The notes under the pieces were generated by a model. That model was not told where the DNA came from and made no database searches. It worked only from the letters and a program-made list of their open reading frames with translations. Both the position numbers and the translations under genes were made by a program. Positions 52,854 through 62,340 of a DNA stretch of 64,000 bases are shown piece after piece. Origin of the DNA: Pararoseomonas sp. SCSIO 73927 (GTDB lineage: Bacteria > Pseudomonadota > Alphaproteobacteria > Acetobacterales > Acetobacteraceae); contig NZ_CP146232.1 of assembly GCF_037040815.1 (NCBI RefSeq), positions 682,001 through 746,000 on the forward strand, written 5' to 3'. Position 1 is the stretch's first letter. Each line of letters begins with the position of its first letter.

Positions 52854-54464
52854 CTACGCCCCGCGCAGCCGGTGGATCTCCGCGATCAGCGCGGTGGTGG
52901 AGGGGTCGTGCGACCCCGCCTCCGCCCCCGGCGCCAGCTCCGGCAGCAGCACCCCCGCCAGCTGCTTGCCCAGCTCCACCCCCCACTGGTCGAAGGCGTT
53001 CACGCTCCACAGCGCGCCGAGGCAGAACACCTTGTGTTCATACAGCGCGACGAGCTGCCCCAGCGTGCCCGCGTCCAGCCGCGGGATCAGCAGGGTCGTG
53101 CTGGGACGGTCCCCGGGGAAGAGGCGGTGGGGCAGCAGCGCCGCGATCGCGGCCGCGTCCATCCCCTTCGCCTCCATTTCCTCCTGCACCTCCGTCGCGT
53201 CCCGCCCGCGCAGCAGCGCCTCCGCCTGGGCGAGGCCGTTCGCCAGCAGCTGGCGGTGGTTCTCCTCGAAGCCGTGGTCGGGGTTCGCCACCAGCACGAT
53301 GTCGGCCGGCACGGGCGTGGTGCCCTGGTGCAGCAGCTGCATGAAGGAGTGCTGCGCGTTCGTGCCGGGCTCGCCGAACACCACCGGCCCGGTCGGGCGG
53401 GTCACGGGCAGGCCGCCGAGCGTCACGCGCTTGCCCAGCGATTCCATCTCCACCTGCTGGAGATGGGCGGGAAAGCGCCCCAGCCGCTCGTCGTAGGGCA
53501 GCACGGCGCGGGTGGGGTAGCCCAGCCCGTCCACGTGCCACAGCTCCGCCAGCGCCATCAGCAGCGGCAGGTTCTCCGCCTCCGGCGCGGAGAGGAAGTG
53601 CTCGTCCATGGCGCGCGCCCCGTCCAGCAGCGCCTGGAACACCTCCCACCCGCAGGCCAGCGCCACCGAGAGCCCGATCGCCGACCACATGGAGAAACGG
53701 CCGCCCACCCAGTCCTTGAAGCCGAACACCTGCTCCGCGGGCACGCCGAAGGCGGCCGTCGCCTTCAGGTTGGTCGAGAGCGCGACGAGGTGCGCCCCCG
53801 CCTCCGCCTCGCCCAGCCCCGCCCGCAGCCAGTCCCGCACCAGGTGGGCGTTGGCCATGGTCTCGGCCGTGGTGAAGGTCTTGCTCGCCACCAGCACCAG
53901 GGTGCGCGCCGGGTCCAGCCCGTGGCGCATCGCCTCCCAGGCGTGGCCATCGACGTTGGAGAGGTAGTGGGCGCGCATCGGCATCCCCGCGCGCCACAGG
54001 GCGCGGGCCGCCATCTGCGGCCCGAGGTCGGAGCCGCCGATGCCGATGTTCACCACGTCGGTGAACCGCCGTTCCCCGTGCACCCGGCCGCAGAAGGCGC
54101 GCATGGCGTCCAGGGTCTCGTGGACCTCGGCCGAGGCGTCTTCGTCCCCGGTCTTGAACGCCCCGCGCGGCCCGCGCAGCGCCATGTGCAGCACGGCCCG
54201 GCCTTCCGTGACGTTGATCGCCTCGCCCCGCGCCATGGCGTCCCGCGCCGCGAGAACCCCGCGCGCCCGGGCCAGTTCCAGCAGCGCGTCCAGCACCTCG
54301 GCGGAGAGAGAGGTCTTGGTCAGGTCCGCCCGCACCTCCCCGGCGCGGCGGATCAGGCGGTCGGCGCGGCCCGCATCGCCCATCAGCGGCCGGATGGCGC
54401 CCGCCCCCGGGGCGCGTGCCAGCTCCGCCACCCGCTCCCAGGCCGCCTCGATCCCGTCCGCCAT
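52854..54464 (-). CDS. pgi: Glucose-6-phosphate isomerase
   Basis: Interconverts glucose-6-phosphate and fructose-6-phosphate. The 536-residue protein has NVTEGRAVLHMALR, VNIGIGGSDLGPQMAARAL, GRFSMWSAIGLSVAL, the signature region LPYDERLGRFPAHLQQVEMES, GEPGTNAQHSFMQLLHQGT and FDQWGVELGKQLAG. All catalytic-region motifs are intact. Starts MADGIEAAWERVAELARAPGAG. Divergent from lrgA with a 161-base gap containing both promoters. Its product links to the dTDP-glucose pathway genes at the left of the window only in general metabolism. Confidence 0.96.
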   Translation of the reverse strand: MADGIEAAWERVAELARAPGAGAIRPLMGDAGRADRLIRRAGEVRADLTKTSLSAEVLDALLELARARGVLAARDAMARGEAINVTEGRAVLHMALRGPRGAFKTGDEDASAEVHETLDAMRAFCGRVHGERRFTDVVNIGIGGSDLGPQMAARALWRAGMPMRAHYLSNVDGHAWEAMRHGLDPARTLVLVASKTFTTAETMANAHLVRDWLRAGLGEAEAGAHLVALSTNLKATAAFGVPAEQVFGFKDWVGGRFSMWSAIGLSVALACGWEVFQALLDGARAMDEHFLSAPEAENLPLLMALAELWHVDGLGYPTRAVLPYDERLGRFPAHLQQVEMESLGKRVTLGGLPVTRPTGPVVFGEPGTNAQHSFMQLLHQGTTPVPADIVLVANPDHGFEENHRQLLANGLAQAEALLRGRDATEVQEEMEAKGMDAAAIAALLPHRLFPGDRPSTTLLIPRLDAGTLGQLVALYEHKVFCLGALWSVNAFDQWGVELGKQLAGVLLPELAPGAEAGSHDPSTTALIAEIHRLRGA

Positions 54465-54625
54465 GAAGGCCCCCTTCGAATCGGGGCGGAGGTTACGGAG
54501 GGCCGCCCCGGCGGGAAAGCCGGGGCGGCATCACCTTCGCAGGGGTCGCCGCCTTCCCGGGCGGGCATGGGCGGTGTGCCGGGATCGCGGGGCCGCCCCG
54601 GCACGATCCTCGCTAAACCCCGCCC

Positions 54626-55009
54626 ATGATCCCAGGCGCGGCCCTCATCCTCCTCTGCCAGCTCGTGGGGGAGGCGCTGGTGCACGGCACCGGCCTGCCC
54701 CTGCCCGGCCCCGTGCTCGGCATGGTGCTCCTGCTCCTCCTGCTGCTCGGGAACGATCTCCTGGCGGAGCCGATCGACACGCGCTTCGTCACCGGCCCCG
54801 CGGACGGGCTGCTGATGAACCTCACCCTCCTCTTCGTCCCGGCCGGGGTGGGGGTGGTGAACCGGATGGACGTGCTGGCGGCGCACTGGTTCGCCCTCGC
54901 GGCGGCGCTGGTGGCCTCCACCCTGCTCGGCCTGATCGTCACCGCCCTCGTCTTCGTCGCCGTGGCCCGCCTGGCCAACCGCGGCGGCAAGGGGGAGGCC
55001 GAGGCATGA
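54626..55009 (+). CDS. lrgA: CidA/LrgA family holin-like membrane protein
   Basis: Small four-helix membrane protein of the LrgA/CidA family, proposed to influence murein hydrolase activity and overflow-metabolite export. The 127-residue protein contains LCQLVGEALVHGTGLPLPGPVLGMVLLLLLLL, the family's GxxLPGPVLGM pattern, and TLLFVPAGVGVVN. It overlaps lrgB by ATGA (55006-55009). Which of the two paralogous names, lrg or cid, applies cannot be decided. Confidence 0.88.
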   Translation: MIPGAALILLCQLVGEALVHGTGLPLPGPVLGMVLLLLLLLGNDLLAEPIDTRFVTGPADGLLMNLTLLFVPAGVGVVNRMDVLAAHWFALAAALVASTLLGLIVTALVFVAVARLANRGGKGEAEA

Positions 55010-55725
55010 GCGACCCCGATTTCTCGCTCTGGGTCTATCTCTCCCGCACGCCGCTCCTCTGGCTGACCGTCACGCTGCTGGCCTACCTGGCGGCGGACCG
55101 GATCTCCGCCCTGCTGCGGCGCCACCCCGTGGCGAACCCCATGCTCATCGCCGTGGTGATCGCGGCGGCCGTGCTCTACGCCACCGGCACGCCCTACCGC
55201 ACCTATTTCGAGGGCGCGCAGTTCGTCCACTTCCTCATCGGCCCCGCCACCGTCGCGCTCGCCGTGCCGCTCTACCGCAACCGGCACACGGTGCTCCGCT
55301 CCCTCCTGCCCATGGCGGCGGCGCTGCTGGCGGGCTCCGTCACCGCCATGCTCTCCGCCCTGCTCATCGCCCGGGCGCTCGGCGTCTCCGGCCCCGTCCT
55401 CGCCTCCCTCGCCCCGAAATCCGTCACCACCGGCATCGCCATGGGCATCGCGGAAGGGCTTGGCGGGGACGCCGCCCTCGCCGCCGTGCTCGTCCTCATC
55501 ACCGGCGCCATCGGGGCGGTGCTCGTCACCCCCGTGATGAACGCCCTCGGGATGAAGGACATGCGCGCCCGCGGCTTCGCGGCGGGGCTGGCCGCGCACG
55601 GGCTGGGCACCGCCCGCGCCTTCACGGTGAATCCCGTGGCCGGCACCTTCGCCGGCATCGCCATGGCGCTGAACGCCCTCGTCAGCGCCCTGCTGGCGCC
55701 GGTTCTGCTGCGGGCCCTGCTGTGA
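55006..55725 (+). CDS. lrgB: LrgB/CidB family membrane protein
   Basis: Polytopic partner of LrgA. The 239-residue protein has multiple membrane helices and the family blocks FLIGPATVALAVPLYRNR, LAPKSVTTGIAMGI and ARGFAAGLAAHGLGTARAF. In other bacteria the LrgAB pair transports pyruvate or dampens lysis; here only homology is shown. Its 3' end overlaps the convergent aspartic protease gene by 44 bases. Confidence 0.92.
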   Translation: MSDPDFSLWVYLSRTPLLWLTVTLLAYLAADRISALLRRHPVANPMLIAVVIAAAVLYATGTPYRTYFEGAQFVHFLIGPATVALAVPLYRNRHTVLRSLLPMAAALLAGSVTAMLSALLIARALGVSGPVLASLAPKSVTTGIAMGIAEGLGGDAALAAVLVLITGAIGAVLVTPVMNALGMKDMRARGFAAGLAAHGLGTARAFTVNPVAGTFAGIAMALNALVSALLAPVLLRALL

Positions 55726-56683
55726 TGCCCCGCGCCGCCGCCGAGGTCGGGGCCGCGCCGCCCACCCCCCGTCCCCCCGTCCTCTGCACGTAGAGGCGCC
55801 GCTCGGCGTAGGAGAGCCAGAAGCGCCGGCTCCCGATGTAGTCCTGCCCGAGGATCATCTCGAAGGGCAGGGAGGAGGGCAGGTCCACGAGCCCCACGGA
55901 CGCGCCGGCGATCCTCTCCGCGCCTACCCGCACCGTGACGCCCCGGAGCAGCCGGAGTTCCACCCCCGCCGTCCCGATCCCGTGCGCCGTCGCGGTGGGA
56001 AGGCCGGCCAGCACCTCCTCCGTCACCCCGATAGCGGACGCCATGGACCGGCGGAGGGCGCTGATCATGGCCCCCGTATCGAAGAGGGCGCGGACGGCCA
56101 TCCCGTTCACCTCGGCGGGCACCACCACGAGCCCGCCCGCCACGAGCGTGACGGGAATGGTGTCGTACTCACCCACCCAGGGCACCGCGGCAACGCGGCA
56201 CCGGCGCCCATCATGCAGCGTCAGGCGGCGGGCGGACACGTCCAGCTCCACCTCGCCGATCCCCAGCAGGTCCGCGCCGAGCAGGCCCACCGCACCCGTC
56301 CGGTGCGGCATGGAGCGGGTGGCGACCGGGACCGTCAGGTTTCGCAGGTCGTGCTCGCCCACCCGCATCCGAGCCAGCAGCGCGTTCCTCTCCCGCGACT
56401 GCCCGGCGATCCCAAGGCCGCTGCTGGAGCGCAGCCGGTCCACCGGCAGCCCCAGCGCGGCCACGCTCTCGGAGAAGACGGTGGTGCGGGAGGCGCCAGT
56501 GTCCAGCACGAAGGGAACCCGCCTGCCGTTCACCTCCACCGGCACGATCGGCAGGCCGTCCCGAACCACCATCGCCACCGTGTCGCCCCCGCCGTAATCG
56601 CAGGGCGCCACGCAGGCGGGCAGCCCGAACGGGAGGACCGCGACGAGGCAGGCACGGAGATGGCGGCGGGCTTTCCGGAGCAT
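55682..56683 (-). CDS. Retropepsin-like aspartic protease with two DTG motifs
   Basis: A 333-residue predicted lipoprotein or exported protein. MLRKARRHLRACLVAVLPFGLPAC carries a hydrophobic signal with a cysteine. Two aspartic-protease half-sites are visible: VPFVLDTGASRTTVF and VRALFDTGAMISAL. The single chain therefore has both catalytic aspartates, like a fused retropepsin dimer. A hydrophobic region, AGASVGLVDLPSSLPFEMILGQDYIG, follows. The start at 56683 precedes the signal; the open frame continues upstream as low-complexity sequence. It overlaps the end of lrgB by 44 bases tail to tail. Substrate unknown. Confidence 0.8.
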   Translation of the reverse strand: MLRKARRHLRACLVAVLPFGLPACVAPCDYGGGDTVAMVVRDGLPIVPVEVNGRRVPFVLDTGASRTTVFSESVAALGLPVDRLRSSSGLGIAGQSRERNALLARMRVGEHDLRNLTVPVATRSMPHRTGAVGLLGADLLGIGEVELDVSARRLTLHDGRRCRVAAVPWVGEYDTIPVTLVAGGLVVVPAEVNGMAVRALFDTGAMISALRRSMASAIGVTEEVLAGLPTATAHGIGTAGVELRLLRGVTVRVGAERIAGASVGLVDLPSSLPFEMILGQDYIGSRRFWLSYAERRLYVQRTGGRGVGGAAPTSAAARGITAGPAAEPAPAGR

Positions 56684-56877
56684 CCGGCGGGGATGCCACG
56701 CCAGGGCCGATTCCCGGAAGGAACCCGTTCCTGTCGCGCGCCCGGCAGGGCGCTCCGGCCGCGGGTCCCAGGCTGCGGATCCCAGGCCGTGGATCCCAGG
56801 CCGCGCAGCCCGCCCCGCCGAAGGTTCCACGGCCGGCCGATCGGTTCTAGCGTCGCCGGAAACGGGAGGACAACACC

Positions 56878-57657
56878 ATGCCCCACGCCACGCGCCGTGC
56901 CCTGCTGCTGGGCGCCGCCACCCTGCCCTTCCTCGCCCGTCGCGCCGCGGCGGCGGAGGTCGTGGTCCTCGCCTCCGGCGGCCTCACCGCCGCCTACCGC
57001 GCCCTCATCCCCGGCTTTGAGGCGGCCACCGGCCACAAGCTCACCACCCACCAGGGCGCCTCCATGGGCAACGCGCCGGACGCCATCCCGCAGCGCCTGG
57101 CGCGCGGGGAACCGGCGGACGTGGTGCTGCTGGCCGCCGACGGCCTGGAGGCGCTGATCGCCAGGGGCCAGGCCCGCCCCGGCAGCCGCGTGGACATCGC
57201 CCGCTCCCTCATCGGCATGGCCGTTCGCAAGGGCGCGCCGAGACCCGACATCTCCGCCCTGGAATCCTTCCGCCAGGCCCTGCTGGATGCGAAATCCATC
57301 GCCTATTCCGCCAGCGCGAGCGGCGTCTACATCGAGACGGAGATGTACCGGAAGCTCGGCCTGCACGAGGAGCTGATGGCCAAGAGCCGCCGCATCCTCA
57401 GCGAGCGCGTGGGCACCGTGGTGGCGCGCGGCGAGGCCGAGATCGGCTTCCAGCAGGTGAGCGAGCTGCTGCCGATCGAGGGCATCGACTACCTCGGCAC
57501 CATCCCGGAGGCCGTGCAGCAGCCCACGATCTTCTGCGCGGGCATCGCCGCGAACGCGCGGGAGCCGGACGCAGCGAGCGCACTGATCCGCTACCTCGCC
57601 TCCCCCGATGCGGCGCCGGCGCTCCGGAGGACAGGGCTGGAACCGCTGGCGCGCTAG
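56878..57657 (+). CDS. Orphan molybdate-type (ModA-like) periplasmic substrate-binding protein
   Basis: A 259-residue exported protein. The signal is MPHATRRALLLGAATLPFLARRAAA, cleaved before AEVVVLASGG, with a twin Arg that may be a Tat signal. The family pattern includes GGLTAAYRALIPGFEAATGHKLT, ASGVYIETEMYRKLG and GEAEIGFQQVSELLPIEGIDYLG. No permease or ATPase is adjacent, so its ligand and transporter are unknown. The start follows GGGAGGA at the right distance. It is followed by element copy C, whose hairpin 4 begins about 45 bases after the stop. Confidence 0.85.
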   Translation: MPHATRRALLLGAATLPFLARRAAAAEVVVLASGGLTAAYRALIPGFEAATGHKLTTHQGASMGNAPDAIPQRLARGEPADVVLLAADGLEALIARGQARPGSRVDIARSLIGMAVRKGAPRPDISALESFRQALLDAKSIAYSASASGVYIETEMYRKLGLHEELMAKSRRILSERVGTVVARGEAEIGFQQVSELLPIEGIDYLGTIPEAVQQPTIFCAGIAANAREPDAASALIRYLASPDAAPALRRTGLEPLAR

Positions 57658-57693
57658 GCAGCACGGCCGGGCGTGATTTCCGGTGTCCTGCGC

Positions 57694-57950
57694 GGGTAGC
57701 CCCAAGGGGCGCCGCCCCTTGGATCCCCGCCGGGGAGCCGGCGGGCTCCCCGGACCCCGCGTCCGGGCTGCCGCGGATGCGATGCCCAAAGGGCACCCCG
57801 ATCCCGCCGCGACCGTCCGGCGCTGTCGGTCGCCTCGGGGCCAAGCCCCGAGGCGTGGGTCAGTGAAGCCGGGGCCAAACCGCTAGAAGAAGATGATGGT
57901 GGGAGGTCCGGAGGGAGGAAGAATTCCTTCTTCCTCCCTCTGGCCACGGC
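57694..57950 (-). repeat. Interspersed four-hairpin element, copy C (inverted)
   Basis: Read on the minus strand, by eye close to 90 percent identical to copy A apart from the patch around 57779-57806. Hairpins at 57911-57940 (perfect 13-base arms), 57833-57853, 57730-57753 and 57702-57722 are the same four in the same order. Part of the convergent 354-base gap between the ModA-like gene and the haloperoxidase gene. The rest of that gap (57658-57693, 57951-58011) holds nothing I can recognise. Confidence 0.85.
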
Positions 57951-58011
57951 GGCCCGGCGAAAGGGCAGGACCAAGGCTCAACCGACGCAGGGGCGGCAGA
58001 CCCGAAATCCC

Positions 58012-59379
58012 TCACGCGGTCGGCGGCACCTGGGCGAGCGCGCGCCTGGCGATGGCCTCGCCGATCTCCTCCCCTGCCGTGCAGGCGGTCCGGAAGTGGG
58101 CTCCTGCCCAGACCCGGCTGTCGGAGCACTCGCGGCGCACCGCGGTGAGGCTCGGGAAGTTCCGGGCCGGGCGGTCCGGGCGGTCATAGGCCTGGTAGCG
58201 GACCGGCCCGTCGCCGAGCAGCCCGGCGATGACGAAGGTGCCCGTGCTGATGTCCACGCTGTGGCCCGAGGGGTGGTCGGGGTGCGCGGGGGTCTCGAGG
58301 AGAGGTTGCCACCCCGGGTCCGCGGCGATGCCGGGGCTGCCGAGGTTGATCGCGGTCACCGGGCGCCAGAAGGAGTAGTGGGCCTTCGCGCCGTAGGCGA
58401 AGACATCGGCGTCGGCGTTGGCCGTGGCGAGGATGGAGACCATCCGCGCCATGTCCCACGGCCCGCCGCGCGGCGGCTGGGCCGTCAGGCGGAGGAGGAG
58501 CACGATCATCAGGTTGCGGCGCAGGAGCTGCGGCACCCAGAAGCTCGCCGCCTCCGCCTGCGCCGCCGTCCGCTCGGTCGAGACCTTCCCGCCGATACGC
58601 CGCACCTCCTCCAGCATCTCCCGGTAGAGCACGGAGGAGAGGTGGGGCGGCGGCGGGCCGAACAGCGCGCCGCGGTCCGGGAACAGGAAGGGCGGATCGA
58701 GGTAGAAGTAGGTGTTGGCGTGGCGGACCGGGGTGGGCCGCCACACGGCCTCCCGGTCGGAGTCGGCGTAGCGCCGGCGCTCCGGCGGGGTCGCGCCGGC
58801 CCGCGCCAGGGTGGTGGCGCCCACCGCCGCGCCGAGCGCGATCCCCGCCTCGCGCGCCGCGCCCGAGGGCTCCCGGGCGACGCAGGCCGCGAGCAGCGCG
58901 TCGGGCTCCGCGCGGCTCCCCCGGGTGACGAGAAGGGCGTGGGCCGCGGCCGAGGCCGCGACGAGGGGCGAGGCGCCTGCGCCCGATGGCTCGGAGGGGC
59001 CACGAGGGGTCCAGCGCTGGTACCGGGGCTCGATGGCGTTCAGCGCGTCGTGCATGGCCCGCACGGTCAGGGCCACCGTGTTGGCGCGGGGCCAGGGGCC
59101 ATCCTCGGCGCCGCCGGCGCGGGAGGCGAGGTCGATCCAGGACGCGAAGGGGTTGTCGAAGAGGGCGGGCTCGCCGGGGCCGGCATCGTGCCCCGCCGGC
59201 CGCATGGCCGGCCCATCATCCCCACTCGGCCGCATGGCCGGCCCATCATCCCCATGCGGGCGCATCGTCAGCCCGCTTCCCCCGGCCGGCCTCTCCGGCG
59301 CGCAGGCGGGCAGCGCCGCAAGGGCGGGCACGCTGCCGAGGAGCGCGCGGCGCGACAGCATGGGCCTGGTTGTCGTCAC
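58012..59379 (-). CDS. Vanadium-dependent haloperoxidase/PAP2-type phosphatase
   Basis: A 455-residue exported protein of the vanadate-dependent haloperoxidase class. The C-terminal vanadate/phosphate pocket is visible: AKAHYSFWRPVTAINLGSPG (Arg/Lys), DHPSGHSVDISTGTF, and SDSRVWAGAHFRTACTAGEEIG (Arg and His). The N-terminus has SRRALLGSVPALAALPACAP (Tat-like plus LPAC lipobox) and then a repeated MRPxGDDGPA tract (residues about 38-62). The start is taken as GTG 59379 because AGAGGAG precedes it. It could halogenate or act as an acid phosphatase; the motifs fit either. Convergent with the ModA-like gene. Confidence 0.85.
   Translation of the reverse strand: MTTTRPMLSRRALLGSVPALAALPACAPERPAGGSGLTMRPHGDDGPAMRPSGDDGPAMRPAGHDAGPGEPALFDNPFASWIDLASRAGGAEDGPWPRANTVALTVRAMHDALNAIEPRYQRWTPRGPSEPSGAGASPLVAASAAAHALLVTRGSRAEPDALLAACVAREPSGAAREAGIALGAAVGATTLARAGATPPERRRYADSDREAVWRPTPVRHANTYFYLDPPFLFPDRGALFGPPPPHLSSVLYREMLEEVRRIGGKVSTERTAAQAEAASFWVPQLLRRNLMIVLLLRLTAQPPRGGPWDMARMVSILATANADADVFAYGAKAHYSFWRPVTAINLGSPGIAADPGWQPLLETPAHPDHPSGHSVDISTGTFVIAGLLGDGPVRYQAYDRPDRPARNFPSLTAVRRECSDSRVWAGAHFRTACTAGEEIGEAIARRALAQVPPTA
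59201..59260 (-). repeat. 30-base in-frame tandem repeat in the haloperoxidase gene
   Basis: Two units (59201-59230 and 59231-59260) and part of a third, unit starting cgcatggccggcccatcatc. They encode a 10-residue repeat MRPxGDDGPA. In frame and after the signal peptide. Confidence 0.85.
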
Positions 59380-59572
59380 GAAGCACTCCTCTGGCGCGAC
59401 CACCGCATCCTCGAGTCGAATGGGGCGAATCGGACAAGCGTAGACTCATTCCGCCCCCGGCAGGAGGGAGGCGGCGCGGCAACCCCGGCGCCGCAAAGAT
59501 GGACCGCCGGCGCCCGCCATGCGCCTATGCACCCGCGCGAGCCACAGGGCCAGGACGAGGTGTTGCCGGTCG

Positions 59573-59953
59573 ATGACCACCGATCCCCTGCAGATGTTCA
59601 ACAGCATGACCCAGGCCCTCATCGGCTCGGCCGCCGAGGCGCAGCTCGGCCGCACGGTGCAGGTGACGACGGAGCCCCGGGACGCGGGGGAGTTGGAGGC
59701 CGACGAGGCGGCCGACCCGCCGACCCTGCGCGGGCGCTTCTCCGTGCTGGTGGACGCGGCGCCCGGAGGCCTGACGGCCACCCTCGCGCCCTCCGCCGAG
59801 GCCGGCCACTTCGATTTCCAGCTCGTCCTGCGGGTGGAGGGCGCGGAGGAGGAGACGGTCTTCACCGCGACCGTCGAGGACACGGTCGGGCTGGCGGAGG
59901 CCTATCACGCCCTTCTCGACGCGAAGGCCGACGAGCAGAACGATCTGGCCTGA
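59573..59953 (+). CDS. Small acidic protein of unknown function
   Basis: A 126-residue cytoplasmic-looking acidic protein: MTTDPLQMFNSMTQALIGSAA, then a region of alternating strands (GRFSVLVDAAPGGLTATLAP, FDFQLVLRVEGAEEETVF) and a final helix ending ADEQNDLA. No known motif. The ATG at 59573 gives this compact form; an in-frame ATG at 59519 would add an implausible Arg/Cys-rich start. It is divergent from the haloperoxidase gene and upstream of rnd by 150 bases. Confidence 0.6.
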   Translation: MTTDPLQMFNSMTQALIGSAAEAQLGRTVQVTTEPRDAGELEADEAADPPTLRGRFSVLVDAAPGGLTATLAPSAEAGHFDFQLVLRVEGAEEETVFTATVEDTVGLAEAYHALLDAKADEQNDLA

Positions 59954-60103
59954 GCGTGGGGGGCCTGAGCGAGGGGGGGGCGCCTGAGCGGAAGGCCTGA
60001 AAGCCGCACCCTGGGCGGCGGCGCGGCCGCCGGCAGGGCACGGGCGCGTGTCGCGGGGCCGCGGATTTGTGGGGGGCGGCTTCCCGGTCTAAACCGGCGC
60101 CCC

Positions 60104-61297
60104 ATGTCCCGCCGTCCCGCTGCCGCCGATCCCGAGCCCGTCCTCATCACCACCACGGAGCAGCTCGTGCCGCTCTGCGAGCGGCTCCGCCAGGAGCCCT
60201 TCGTGACGGTGGACACGGAATTCATGCGGGAGCGCACCTACTGGCCGGAGCTCTGCGTCGTGCAGCTCGGCGGCGAGAACGACACGGCGGTGGTGGACGC
60301 CCTGGCCCCCGGCCTCGACCTCTCCCCCCTCGGCGCCCTGCTGGCGGACGAGCACGTGGTGAAGGTGTTCCACGCCTGCCGGCAGGACGTGGAGATCTTC
60401 CTGCTGCGCTACGGCGCTACGCCCCAGCCCCTGTTCGACACCCAGATCGCCGCCATGGTGGCGGGCTTCGGCGACCAGGCGAGCTACGACAGCCTCGCCC
60501 GCGCCCTCGCCAACGCCTCCATCGACAAGGCCCACCGCTTCAGCGACTGGTCCGCCCGCCCCCTCTCCCCCGCCCAGATCGCCTATGCCGCGGCGGACGT
60601 GACGCATCTCCGCCGCATCTACGTCGCGCTCCGCGACCGGCTGGCCAAGGATGGCCGGCTGGACTGGGTGGGCGAGGAGATGGCGGCCCTGACCGATCCC
60701 GCCACCTACCGCACCGAGCCGGAAACGGCCTGGGAGAAGCTGCGCCCGCGCACCACCAACCGCCGCTTCCTCGGCGTGCTGCAGGCCATCGCCGCCTGGC
60801 GGGAGCGGGAGGCGCAGCGGGTGAACATCCCCCGCCAGCGCCTGCTGCGCGACGAATCCCTGCTGGAGGTGGCTGCCACCGCCCCGGCCGACGCCGCCGC
60901 CCTGGCCCGCGCCCGCGGCGTGACGGAGGGCTTCGCCCGCGGCAAGTCCGGCGCCTCCCTGCTGGCCGCCATCGAGGCCGCGAAGGCGCTGCCGGAGGCC
61001 GATCTGCCCGAGGCCCCGCGGGAGAGGGCCGGCCCCACCGCCTCCCCCGCGCTCGTCGCCCTGCTGAAGGTGCTGCTGGCCGCCAAGGCGGAGGAGCACC
61101 AGGTCGCCCCCCGCCTGCTCGCCAGCTCCGACGAACTGGACCGGCTGGCGGCCGAGGCGCCGGAGGACCTGCCCGCCCTGCAGGGCTGGCGCCGCAAGGT
61201 CTTCGGCGGCGATGCCCTGGCGCTGCGGAATGGCGACCTCTCCCTCGGCGTCGAAGGCCGCCGCGTGCGGCTGATCCGGCCGGGCGCGGCGGGGTGA
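60104..61297 (+). CDS. rnd: Ribonuclease D
   Basis: 3'-5' exoribonuclease trimming tRNA and other RNA 3' ends. The 397-residue protein has the DEDD core: VTVDTEFMRERTYWPELCVVQL, VVKVFHACRQDVEIF, FDTQIAAMVAGFG and YAAADVTHLRRIY, followed by HRDC-like helical domains (WREREAQRVNIPRQRLLRDESLLEVA and DELDRLAAEAPEDLPALQGWR). The length is right for RNase D. The start ATG at 60104 has no strong Shine-Dalgarno. Followed by a GC hairpin near 61300-61316 with no T-run. Confidence 0.94.
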   Translation: MSRRPAAADPEPVLITTTEQLVPLCERLRQEPFVTVDTEFMRERTYWPELCVVQLGGENDTAVVDALAPGLDLSPLGALLADEHVVKVFHACRQDVEIFLLRYGATPQPLFDTQIAAMVAGFGDQASYDSLARALANASIDKAHRFSDWSARPLSPAQIAYAAADVTHLRRIYVALRDRLAKDGRLDWVGEEMAALTDPATYRTEPETAWEKLRPRTTNRRFLGVLQAIAAWREREAQRVNIPRQRLLRDESLLEVAATAPADAAALARARGVTEGFARGKSGASLLAAIEAAKALPEADLPEAPRERAGPTASPALVALLKVLLAAKAEEHQVAPRLLASSDELDRLAAEAPEDLPALQGWRRKVFGGDALALRNGDLSLGVEGRRVRLIRPGAAG

Positions 61298-61532
61298 GCC
61301 GCCCCCGGGGCGGCCGCCGCACCCTGCGGCAGTCCCCCGGAAGAGAGCGAGCGGGGCCTGGGAGAGGGGAATCCCCTCCTCCCCCCGGCACCGCCCGAGC
61401 GACAGCCCCCGACCCTCCCCGGCCCGTGAACCCCCCGCCCCTCGCGCACGCTTGCGCCCCGGCGGCGGCTGGTTTAGCGCCCTCTTTCGGCTGCCTTCGG
61501 GCGGTCACATTTCATCGGACCCAGAACGCATC

Positions 61533-62231
61533 ATGGCGCCGCCCCTGCCCGACCTCACCGCCGACCCGTCCCGCGACCACAAGCGGGCGGTGCTGGACGC
61601 GGGCGCAGTGCGGGAGGCCTATCGCCGCTGGGCGGGCGTCTACGACACCGTCTTCGGCGGCGTCTCCTCCTTCGGGCGCAAGCGGGCCGTGGCGGCGGTG
61701 AACCGCCTGCCCGGCAACCGCGTGCTGGAGGTGGGGGTGGGCACCGGCCTCGCCCTGCCCCGCTATCGGCGGGAGAAGCGCGTGGTCGGCATCGACCTCT
61801 CCCGCGAGATGCTGGAGAAGGCGCGGGAGCGCGTGGCGGCCGAGGGCCTCTCCCACGTCGAGGGGCTGATCGAGATGGATGCGGAGCGCATGGCCTTCGC
61901 CGATGACAGCTTCGACCTGGCGGTGGCGATGTTCACCGCCAGCGTCGTGCCGGACGCCAAGCGCCTCTTCGCCGAGATGTCCCGCGTCGTGCGGCCCGGC
62001 GGCCAGCTCCTCTTCGTCAACCACTTCGCCGCCCAGGACGGGCCGCGCTGGTGGGTGGAGCGGACCATGGCCCCGCTCTCCCGCGTGCTGGGCTGGCACC
62101 CGGACTTCGCCCTCTCCGACCTGCTGGACGGGGACGCGCAGGTGGAGGCGATCGAGCCCTGCCCGCCGGGCGGCCTCTTCACCCTCGTCCAGGTGCGCAA
62201 CACCCGCGCCGTGCAGGCGCTGGCCGCCTGA
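61533..62231 (+). CDS. PmtA-type phosphatidylethanolamine N-methyltransferase
   Basis: SAM-dependent lipid methyltransferase, 232 residues, probably making phosphatidylcholine precursors from phosphatidylethanolamine. It has [25 protein letters not shown], the SAM motif [48 protein letters not shown] and [17 protein letters not shown]. The YDxVFG-type beginning is characteristic of Rhodobacter-like PmtA. A UbiE-type methyltransferase is the main alternative. The ATG at 61533 is favoured because the open frame upstream is not family-like. Confidence 0.82.
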   Translation: MAPPLPDLTADPSRDHKRAVLDAGAVREAYRRWAGVYDTVFGGVSSFGRKRAVAAVNRLPGNRVLEVGVGTGLALPRYRREKRVVGIDLSREMLEKARERVAAEGLSHVEGLIEMDAERMAFADDSFDLAVAMFTASVVPDAKRLFAEMSRVVRPGGQLLFVNHFAAQDGPRWWVERTMAPLSRVLGWHPDFALSDLLDGDAQVEAIEPCPPGGLFTLVQVRNTRAVQALAA

Positions 62232-62340
62232 GCAACGGGGCGGTCCGGAAGATGCGGCCGTCGCCCCCTTGCGGAATGGTGAGGTGGGCCGATCTCGCCG
62301 GTGTCGTTTACACTGCTCGTTGCGCCGCCTGGAAATCCGT

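Noticed and set aside
61300..61316. GC hairpin after rnd as a terminator
   Set aside because: A CCGCCCC/GGGGCGG stem is present but no T-run follows, and such stems are common by chance here.
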